A stretch of 36,770 nt of DNA from Coraliomargarita sp. (lineage in GTDB: Bacteria > Verrucomicrobiota > Verrucomicrobiia > Opitutales > UBA953): NCBI GenBank assembly GCA_024638885.1, contig JAHEJL010000016.1:1-36770 (forward strand), read 5' to 3'. A program made the translations under genes and the position numbers. The notes under the pieces are model-generated. The model worked only from the letters and a program-made list of their open reading frames with translations. It searched no databases and was not told the origin of the DNA. This document shows positions 30,710-36,770 of this stretch, piece by piece; the first letter of the stretch is position 1; each line of letters starts with the position of its first letter.

Positions 30710-31375
30710 ATGCCTCGCACCGTCGCCGTCTTCGATTGGGACGGAGTCGTCATCGACTCCTCCGTCGCCCATGAACGCTCCTGGGAAGCCCTGGCCAAGG
30801 AGGAGAACCTCCCCCTGCCGGCCGACCACTTCAAGCGCGGCTTCGGTAAGCGCAACGAGCTCATCATCCCGGACATCCTCAACTGGACGCGCGACCCCGC
30901 CGAGGTGAAGCGCCTGTCCAACCGCAAGGAAGCCCTCTACCGCGACATCGCCCGCACGGGTCATGTCCGCCTGCTGCCCGGCGTCCGCGAACTCTGCGGC
31001 GCCCTCGTCGACCTCGGCATCCCCTGCGTCATCGGTACGTCGACGCACAAGGAGAACCTCGCGCTGTCCTTTGAGCTCTTCGGCATCGGCCACTTCTTCG
31101 CCGGGGCCGTCGCCAGCGAGGACGTCACGAAGGGCAAGCCCGACCCGGAAGTCTTCCTCAAGGCCTGCGCCCTCGGCGGCGGCGACCCCGCGACCTCCTT
31201 CGTCTTCGAGGACTCCTTCTCGGGCCTCCAGGCCGGCCTGTCCGGCGGCTTCATCACGATCGCGCTGGCGACGACGAACACCCGCGAGCAGCTGGCGCCG
31301 GTCGGCGCCCACCGCATCGTGCAGGACCTCTCCGAAGTCGACCCGCAGTGGCTCGCCCGCGGGCGCCTGGGCTGA
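30710..31375 (+). CDS. HAD-IA phosphatase, phosphoglycolate phosphatase/beta-phosphoglucomutase-like
   Basis: The 221-residue product has the motifs of HAD subfamily IA with an alpha-helical cap: VAVFDWDGVVIDSS with nucleophile Asp9 and Asp11, cap residues about 15-80, VIGTSTHKENL near 106-116, the lysine in GKPDPEVFLKA near 141-151, and VFEDSFSGLQAG near 162-173. Substrates in this group include phosphoglycolate, sugar phosphates and beta-glucose 1-phosphate, and sequence alone does not decide. It follows the GlcD-type gene by three bases and is directly followed by uvrB; phosphoglycolate is released when damaged DNA ends are trimmed, so both neighbours would fit a phosphoglycolate role. That link is inference. 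Confidence 0.85.
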   Translation: MPRTVAVFDWDGVVIDSSVAHERSWEALAKEENLPLPADHFKRGFGKRNELIIPDILNWTRDPAEVKRLSNRKEALYRDIARTGHVRLLPGVRELCGALVDLGIPCVIGTSTHKENLALSFELFGIGHFFAGAVASEDVTKGKPDPEVFLKACALGGGDPATSFVFEDSFSGLQAGLSGGFITIALATTNTREQLAPVGAHRIVQDLSEVDPQWLARGRLG

Positions 31376-31376
31376 G

Positions 31377-33362
31377 ATGGAATTCCGGCTCAAGTCCGAC
31401 TACCGCCCGATGGGCGACCAGCCGACCGCGATCGCCGCGCTCGACGCCTCCCTGCGCGCGGGCAACGGCCGCCAGACGCTCCTCGGCGTCACGGGCTCGG
31501 GCAAGACGTTCACGATGGCGAACCTGATCGCCCAGCAGCAGCGCCCGGCGCTCATCATCTCGCACAACAAGACGCTGGCCGCCCAGCTGTACTCGGAGTT
31601 CAAGAACTTCTTCCCCGAGAACGCCGTCGAATACTTCGTCAGCTACTACGACTACTACCAGCCGGAGGCCTACGTGCCGGCGACGGACACGTTCATCGAG
31701 AAGGACTCCGCCATCAACGAGGACATCGAGCGCCTCCGCATCAGCGCCAGCAGCGCCCTGCTCTCCCGGCGCGACGTCGTGGTGATCGCCTCGGTCTCCT
31801 GCATCTACGGCCTCGGTTCGCCCGAGGACTTCCTCGCCGCGATGATCGCCCTCCAGGCGGGCATGACGCTGCGCCGTGACGAGCTCCTCGCCAAGCTGGT
31901 GGCCAACCAATACGTCCGCAACGACGCCATCCTGGAGCGCTGCAACTTCCGCGCCCGCGGCGAGACGATCGACGTCTGGCCGGCCTACATGGAATCGGCC
32001 ATCCGCCTGGAATTCTGGGGCGACACGCTCGAGGCCATCCGCGAGCTCGACCCGGTCAGCGTGAAGCCGGGCAAGCAGCTCCAGAAATTCGACCTCTATC
32101 CGGCCAACCAATACGTGATGGCCCCGGGCCGAGTGAAGGCCGCCACGGCCGCCATCCGCGCCGAGCTCGAAGAACGCGTCGCCCATTTCGAGAAAACCAA
32201 CCGCCTCGTGGAAGCCCAGCGCATCCGCATGCGCGTCGAGCACGACCTCGAGATGCTCCGCGAGACGGGCTTCTGCCCGGGCATCGAGAACTACTCGATG
32301 CATATGTCCGGCCGCCGCCCCGGCGAGCGCCCGCACTGCCTCCTGGACTTCTTCCCGAAGGACAAGCTGGTCTTCATCGACGAAAGCCACGTCTCGGTCT
32401 CGCAGATCGGCGGGATGTACCACGGCGACCGCGCCCGCAAGGAGCGCCTGGTCGAGTTCGGCTTCCGACTGCCTTCCGCCCTGGAGAACCGCCCGCTCCG
32501 CCCCGAGGAGTTCGACGAGCTCGTCGACCAGGCGGTGTACGTCTCCGCCACCCCGGCGCCGCACGAATACAAGGTCTCGTCCGTCATCGCCGAACAGGTC
32601 ATCCGCCCGACGGGCCTGCTCGACCCGGTCATGGAGGTCCGCCCGATCGCCGGCCAGGTCGAGGATATCATCGGCGAGGCGAAGGCCGTCGCCGCCCGCG
32701 GCTTCCGCACGCTCGTCACGACGCTCACGAAGCGGATGTCCGAGGACCTCGCCAACTTCATGCGGGACAGCGGCCTGAAGGTCGAATACCTGCACTCCGA
32801 CATCGACGCCATCGAACGCGTCGAGATCCTCCGCCGCCTGCGCGCCGGCCATTTCGACGTCCTGGTGGGCGTCAATCTCCTCCGCGAAGGCCTCGACCTC
32901 CCGGAAGTCGCGCTGGTCGGCATCCTCGACGCCGACAAGGAAGGCTTCCTCCGCAGCGAGACGAGCCTCATCCAGACCGCCGGTCGCGCGGCCCGTCACC
33001 TCGAAGGCAAGGTCCTGCTCTACGCCGACGTGATGACGAAGTCGCTCACCCGCGCGCTGACCATCTGCGGCGACCGTCGCAAGCGCCAGGAAGCCTACAA
33101 CACCAAGCACGGCATCACGCCGAAGAGCACCCAGCGCAAGATCGAGGAAAGCCTGGTCGAGCTCGAGGCCGACGAGGCGCTCGCGGTGGCCGAAGGCACC
33201 GACGACCGCGACATCGCGCGCGTCCTCGCGGACATGGAGACCGAGATGCTCGCGGCGGCCGACGAGCTGCAGTTCGAACGCGCGGCCACGCTGCGCGACC
33301 AGATCGAAGCCCTGCGCACCGGCAAGCCGGCCTCGCCGAAGCGCCCCAAGGGCCGTCGCTGA
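31377..33362 (+). CDS. uvrB: Excinuclease ABC subunit B
   Basis: Damage-verifying helicase-like subunit of nucleotide excision repair. The 661-residue product has Walker A LGVTGSGKTFTMA at 36-48, the damage-probing beta-hairpin YYDYYQPEAYVPATDTFIEKD starting near residue 91 (split here as YYDYYQPEAYV and PATDTFIEKD), Walker B VFIDESHVS, QIGGMYHGDRARKE, VYVSATPAPHEY, LLREGLDLPEVALVGILDADKEG in the second RecA lobe, QTAGRAARH, and a C-terminal UVR motif (MLAAADELQFERAATLRDQI) that binds UvrC. The ATG begins two bases after the HAD stop. It meets mutL tail to tail with no base between the stops. Confidence 0.97.
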   Translation: MEFRLKSDYRPMGDQPTAIAALDASLRAGNGRQTLLGVTGSGKTFTMANLIAQQQRPALIISHNKTLAAQLYSEFKNFFPENAVEYFVSYYDYYQPEAYVPATDTFIEKDSAINEDIERLRISASSALLSRRDVVVIASVSCIYGLGSPEDFLAAMIALQAGMTLRRDELLAKLVANQYVRNDAILERCNFRARGETIDVWPAYMESAIRLEFWGDTLEAIRELDPVSVKPGKQLQKFDLYPANQYVMAPGRVKAATAAIRAELEERVAHFEKTNRLVEAQRIRMRVEHDLEMLRETGFCPGIENYSMHMSGRRPGERPHCLLDFFPKDKLVFIDESHVSVSQIGGMYHGDRARKERLVEFGFRLPSALENRPLRPEEFDELVDQAVYVSATPAPHEYKVSSVIAEQVIRPTGLLDPVMEVRPIAGQVEDIIGEAKAVAARGFRTLVTTLTKRMSEDLANFMRDSGLKVEYLHSDIDAIERVEILRRLRAGHFDVLVGVNLLREGLDLPEVALVGILDADKEGFLRSETSLIQTAGRAARHLEGKVLLYADVMTKSLTRALTICGDRRKRQEAYNTKHGITPKSTQRKIEESLVELEADEALAVAEGTDDRDIARVLADMETEMLAAADELQFERAATLRDQIEALRTGKPASPKRPKGRR

Positions 33363-35096
33363 TCAGCCGAAGCGGCGGGTCAGGTCGGCGTCCGTCCACT
33401 CGACATACGTCCGGCGACCCCGCGGGCACGTCCCCGGCTGGGCGGTGCGGAACAAGGCCTGCACGAGCTCCATCAGTTCGGCGTCCGACAGGCTGTCGCC
33501 CTTCCGGCGAGCCTTGTTGACGGCGATCTTGGCGAGCGCGTCGTAGGCCAGCGAAGGGCGGCCGAAGTCGCCTTCGCGGCGGGCCATCTCGGCGAGCAGG
33601 TCGCGCACGAAGGCCAGCGCCTCCTCAGGCTCGAGCCACGCGGGCAAGGCCTGGATGCGCCAGAAGTTGCGGCCGTATTCCTCGAAATCGAAACCGGCGG
33701 AAGCCAGGAGCGGCAGGCGCTCCTTGAGCACCGCGGCGGGCAAGGGATCGAGCTCGATGCTCAGCGGCACGAGGAGCGGCTGGCTGACGGGCTTCTGGGC
33801 CGTGAACTGGGCGAGGATGGACTCGTAAAGCACGCGCTGGTGCGCGGCGCCGAGGTCGAGGATCGCGAGACCGGTCGGCGTCTCGAAGACCGCCCGCTCT
33901 TCGCGCAGACGGGAAAGCAGACGCCAGCCAAGGCGGACCGCCGGCGCATGCGTCGGGGCGACGGGGGCCGCTGACGAAGGCGGCACGTAAGCCGGAGCCG
34001 GGCCCGTCGGCGCGACCGGCGCGCTGACCGACGGAGGCATCGCCGCCGTGAAGGGCGTCGCGGGCGCGACGGCCGGAATCGTCTCGGCCGGCAGGCCTTC
34101 GTCGCCACGGGCGCGCAGCACGGCGAGGACGGATTCGATGAGGAAGTTGCGGACCTTGGCTTCGTCGCGGAAGCGCACCTCGCGCTTGGCCGGATGGACG
34201 TTCACGTCGACCCAGGCCGGATCCATCTCGAGGAACACGAACGCCAGCGGGTAACGGCCCTTCGGGATCAGCGTATGGTAGCTCTCCGTCAGCGCGAAGG
34301 CCATGGTGCGGCTGTCGACCGGCCGGCCGTTGACGACCGTGACGAGATCCTGTCGGGTGCCACGGCTCACGCCGGGCTTGCCCAACAAACCGCTGAGGCG
34401 CATGCCCGGACGCTCGAAGAGCGGCATCAGCGTGACCTCTTCGGCCACCTGCCGGCCCCAGATTTCGCGCACGCGGTCCAGCAGCGGCGCATTGCCCGGC
34501 GAACGGAAGATCTCGCGGCCGTCCTCGCGGAGCAGGAAGCCGACCTCCGGGTGGGCGATGGCGTAAAGACGGACCAGGCGCACGATGTGCGCGGCTTCGG
34601 TCTCGTCGGACTTCAGGAACTTGAGGCGCGCCGGGACGGGATGGAAAAGGTTCGCGACCTCGATGCGCGTCCCCGGGGCCATGCCGTGGTCGCGACGGTG
34701 CACGAGCTTGCCGCCGTTGACGGCGATCTCCGTGCCCGAGGGCGCGGCAGCAGGGCGCGTCTGCATCGTGAAGCGGGCGACGCTGGCGATGGAGGGCAGC
34801 GCTTCGCCGCGGAAACCGAAGGTCGCGATGCGGTCCAGGTCGGCGGCCAGCTGGATCTTGCTGGTCGCATGGCGCTCGAGGCTGAGCAGGGCTTCGTCGC
34901 CCGTCATCCCCTTGCCGTCGTCCTCGACGATCATCCGGGCCTTGCCGCCGCGGGAGAAATCGACCGTCACGCGGCGGGCGCCGGCGTCGAGGGAGTTCTC
35001 GAGCAGCTCCTTGATGACCGCGGCCGGGCGTTCCACCACCTCGCCCGCGGCGATCTGGTTGGCCACGGTCGGCTCAAGGATGCGGATCGTCGACAT
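33363..35096 (-). CDS. mutL: DNA mismatch repair protein MutL with degenerate endonuclease motif
   Basis: Couples mismatch recognition by MutS to strand incision and removal. The 577-residue product has a complete GHKL ATPase: [25 protein letters not shown] with the catalytic Glu and Asn, [15 protein letters not shown] and [14 protein letters not shown], then the transducer domain with [15 protein letters not shown] Pro/Ala-rich linker spans about residues 345-395. In the C-terminal domain the site of the endonuclease motif DQHA-x2-E reads DLGAAHQ at 414-420, and the usual CPHGRP reads CPRGRR (557-562), so key metal ligands are lost. The ATG at 35096 matches the family start MSTIRILEP; an open extension upstream is Pro/Arg-rich nonsense. 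It converges on uvrB with zero gap. Confidence 0.95.
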   Translation of the reverse strand: MSTIRILEPTVANQIAAGEVVERPAAVIKELLENSLDAGARRVTVDFSRGGKARMIVEDDGKGMTGDEALLSLERHATSKIQLAADLDRIATFGFRGEALPSIASVARFTMQTRPAAAPSGTEIAVNGGKLVHRRDHGMAPGTRIEVANLFHPVPARLKFLKSDETEAAHIVRLVRLYAIAHPEVGFLLREDGREIFRSPGNAPLLDRVREIWGRQVAEEVTLMPLFERPGMRLSGLLGKPGVSRGTRQDLVTVVNGRPVDSRTMAFALTESYHTLIPKGRYPLAFVFLEMDPAWVDVNVHPAKREVRFRDEAKVRNFLIESVLAVLRARGDEGLPAETIPAVAPATPFTAAMPPSVSAPVAPTGPAPAYVPPSSAAPVAPTHAPAVRLGWRLLSRLREERAVFETPTGLAILDLGAAHQRVLYESILAQFTAQKPVSQPLLVPLSIELDPLPAAVLKERLPLLASAGFDFEEYGRNFWRIQALPAWLEPEEALAFVRDLLAEMARREGDFGRPSLAYDALAKIAVNKARRKGDSLSDAELMELVQALFRTAQPGTCPRGRRTYVEWTDADLTRRFG

Positions 35097-35262
35097 GGTC
35101 AGGCAGGCATGGCCGCGGACCGTCCGGAAGGACGGCCGGAAGCGCGGCGGGGGCGGACGGAAGGCACCCGGAGACCTTTGCCCTTCGCCCCCTCCCCTGC
35201 AAGTCGAACGGCTCGGAAACGGTCTTTGTTGCACCCGGCCGAAGGATGCCAACCTTGCTGGC
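35097..35262. other. mutL divergent intergenic region with GNRA hairpin
   Basis: This is the longest gap of the window (166 bases). It contains a CCGTCC/GGACGG hairpin with a GGAA loop at 35120-35135, close to the mutL start, followed by G-rich then C-rich low-complexity sequence and the candidate promoter of the next gene. No small open frame with family character or RNA gene is recognisable. Confidence 0.4.
35229..35255 (+). promoter_or_regulatory. Candidate promoter of the DUF255 gene
   Basis: TTGCAC at 35229-35234 (or TTGTTG at 35226-35231) precedes CAACCT at 35250-35255 by 15 (or 18) bases. The GTG start is seven bases after CAACCT. Distance and the CAACCT element match those seen before the ArsR-methyltransferase gene. 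Confidence 0.35.
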
Positions 35263-36770
35263 GTGTCGAACCGCCTGGCCCACGAAAGCTCGCTCTACCT
35301 CCGCCAACACGAGGCCAACCCCGTGCATTGGTGGCCTTGGTGCGCCGAGGCCTTCGCCGAGGCCAAGGCCAAGGACAAGCCCGTCCTGGTATCGGTCGGC
35401 TACTCCTCCTGCCACTGGTGCCACGTCATGGCGCGCGAGTCCTTCGAACAGCCGTGGGTCGCCGACCTGATGAACCAGCATTTCGTCTGCATCAAGGTCG
35501 ACCGCGAAGAACGCCCCGAGGTCGACAAGCTGATGATGGACGCCGTGCAGATGATCCAGGGCCACGGCGGCTGGCCGCTTAACTGCTTCTGCCTGCCGGA
35601 CGGCCGTCCCTTCTTCGGCGGCACCTACTTCCCGCCCGAGGACCGCGGACACGGCCAGGTGCCTTGGCCGCAGCTGCTGATGCGCGTATCGGACTTCTAC
35701 CACCGCAACAAGTCCGAGCTCGCCGCCAACGCGGACGCCATCGCGCAGAACCTCACGCACCTCACGCGGGCGCCGGACGCCGACGGCAGCGCGCCTTCGC
35801 CCGAAGACCTCGTCGCCGCCGCGCGCCGGATCTGCGAGCAGCATGACGACACCTTCGGCGGCTTCGGCGCCGCCCCGAAGTTCCCCGCGCCGCACACGCT
35901 CAACCTTTTGCTCGGCCTGCGCGGCGCCGCCGCCGTCGAGGCCGACCGCGCCCTCGCGACGCGCCTCGACGCCGTCCTGACCATCACGCTCGGCGCCATG
36001 GCCCGCGGCGGCCTGTTCGACCAGGTCGGCGGCGGCTTCCACCGCTACTGCGTCGACCGCGACTGGACCGTGCCGCACTTCGAGAAGATGCTGTACGACA
36101 ACGCCCAGCTGCTCGGCACGTACGCCGAAGCGTGGGCCCGCTACCGCGACCCGCTCTACGCCGACGTCTGCGTCGAGACCGTCAGCTGGCTCTTGCGCGA
36201 GATGCGCACCGCCAACGGCCTGTTCGCCGCTTCGCTCGACGCCGACACCGACCACCACGAAGGCACCACGTATGTCTGGACCGCCCCGGAAGTCGCGGCG
36301 GCCCTCGGCGACGAGGCCTTCGCCTTCGCGCAAGCCTACGGCCTGTCGGACAAGGGCAATTTCGAGGGCAAGAACATCCCCAAGCTGAAAGGCGATCACG
36401 CCGCCCGCGTGCGTTTCGCCGGAGCCCGCGCCAAGCTGCTCGCGCTGCGCGACCGTCGCCCGCAGCCCGCGCGCGACGACAAGAACCTGCTCAGCTGGAA
36501 CGCGCTCGTCGTCGGCAACCTCGCCAAGGCCGGCTGGATCTTCGGCCGCAAGGATTGGGTCGAACTCGCGCTCGAGACCGAGGCGAACCTCTGGGCCCGC
36601 TTCGCCCGCGACGACGGCGCCCAGCTGCTCTCCGTCGCGCACGGCGACAAGACGACCCTGCCCGGCAACCTCAGCGACTACGCCTGGCTCGCCGAAGCGG
36701 AACTCGCCCTCGCGGCCACCGCTCCGTGGGCCCGCCCCGGCCAGTCGTTGCCCTACGCCGCCCGCGCCGA
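35263..36770 (+). CDS. DUF255 thioredoxin-domain protein, YyaL/spermatogenesis-associated 20 family (cut by window edge)
   Basis: The 502 codons in the window begin (V/M)[20 protein letters not shown], the standard start of the family. A thioredoxin-like domain follows with [31 protein letters not shown] (split: the CxxC motif is CHWC), [49 protein letters not shown]. After about residue 180 comes an (alpha/alpha)6-barrel-like part resembling N-acylglucosamine epimerases or cellulases: [56 protein letters not shown] and [17 protein letters not shown]. Family length is about 600-700, so roughly the last quarter lies beyond the window. The biochemical role of the family is unsettled. The GTG at 35263 is the only start consistent with the conserved first residues. 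Confidence 0.92.
   Translation, partial: MSNRLAHESSLYLRQHEANPVHWWPWCAEAFAEAKAKDKPVLVSVGYSSCHWCHVMARESFEQPWVADLMNQHFVCIKVDREERPEVDKLMMDAVQMIQGHGGWPLNCFCLPDGRPFFGGTYFPPEDRGHGQVPWPQLLMRVSDFYHRNKSELAANADAIAQNLTHLTRAPDADGSAPSPEDLVAAARRICEQHDDTFGGFGAAPKFPAPHTLNLLLGLRGAAAVEADRALATRLDAVLTITLGAMARGGLFDQVGGGFHRYCVDRDWTVPHFEKMLYDNAQLLGTYAEAWARYRDPLYADVCVETVSWLLREMRTANGLFAASLDADTDHHEGTTYVWTAPEVAAALGDEAFAFAQAYGLSDKGNFEGKNIPKLKGDHAARVRFAGARAKLLALRDRRPQPARDDKNLLSWNALVVGNLAKAGWIFGRKDWVELALETEANLWARFARDDGAQLLSVAHGDKTTLPGNLSDYAWLAEAELALAATAPWARPGQSLPYAARA

Noticed and set aside
27245..31393. A minus-strand open frame of more than 4 kb antisense to nadE, the GlcD-type gene and the HAD gene
   Set aside because: Its great length is striking, but it is the expected shadow of three GC-rich genes in the same phase; no family motif, signal or start context supports it. 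The similar antisense frames over greA and the TPR gene are rejected for the same reason.
1..36770. tRNA, rRNA, riboswitch, insertion sequence, prophage or recently transferred island
   Set aside because: I found no cloverleaf-like sequence, transposase, integrase or attachment repeat, and base composition and codon choice look even from end to end.

Overview
The window is dense, uniformly GC-rich chromosomal sequence (roughly two-thirds G+C by eye). It carries 35 supportable protein genes, two of them cut by the window edges. There are no tRNA or rRNA genes, insertion sequences, phage genes or CRISPR arrays, and no gap without a gene exceeds about 170 bases. The gene set indicates a diderm bacterium with lipopolysaccharide: lpxA, lptE, a heptose-phosphatase-like HAD enzyme, ExbB/ExbD and lipoproteins. 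A 655-residue GreA with a long N-terminal extension, the TPR + ExbB + two ExbD operon, and C-rich gene starts lacking Shine-Dalgarno motifs point to the PVC group, most likely Verrucomicrobiota (class Opitutae is my guess). That placement is inference from gene character, not a database match.

Layout. 1-5429: start of scpB (minus strand, running off the left edge), ilvD with a strong terminator, pgi, then an overlapping run of a coiled-coil membrane protein, a 56-residue lipoprotein and rsmI. 5481-8561: a possible nuclease-fold protein, lpxA, pdxA and an orphan periplasmic binding protein, the last three joined by start/stop overlaps. 8634-9508: a monocistronic secreted peptide with three CPC repeats, its terminator, and a convergent HAD phosphatase. 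9612-14191: rpmF-plsX-fabH followed by a BamD-like TPR protein, lptE and rpe. rlmN faces rpe tail to tail, and greA diverges from rlmN.

17473-24920: an ArsR-methyltransferase fusion, then an envelope operon of a 1111-residue TPR protein, a second repeat protein, ExbB, ExbD and a second ExbD, ended by a UUCG-loop terminator, and then a tiny lipoprotein. 24924-27192: thrB-thrC on the minus strand. 27278-33362: nadE, a GlcD-type flavoprotein, a HAD phosphatase and uvrB. mutL converges on uvrB with no gap. A DUF255 thioredoxin-fold protein runs off the right edge.

How the genes work together: most are housekeeping (branched-chain amino acids and threonine, NAD, PLP, fatty acid and phospholipid start-up, lipid A, rRNA methylation, mismatch and excision repair). 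The less ordinary material is the TPR/ExbBD2 operon, the CPC-repeat peptide, a MutL with an eroded endonuclease motif, and the gene-start architecture. Only one of 35 starts has a clear Shine-Dalgarno match, several upstream regions are almost free of G, and several genes have a TTG-type -35 element only 34-39 bases before the start codon, which suggests leaderless or near-leaderless mRNAs.
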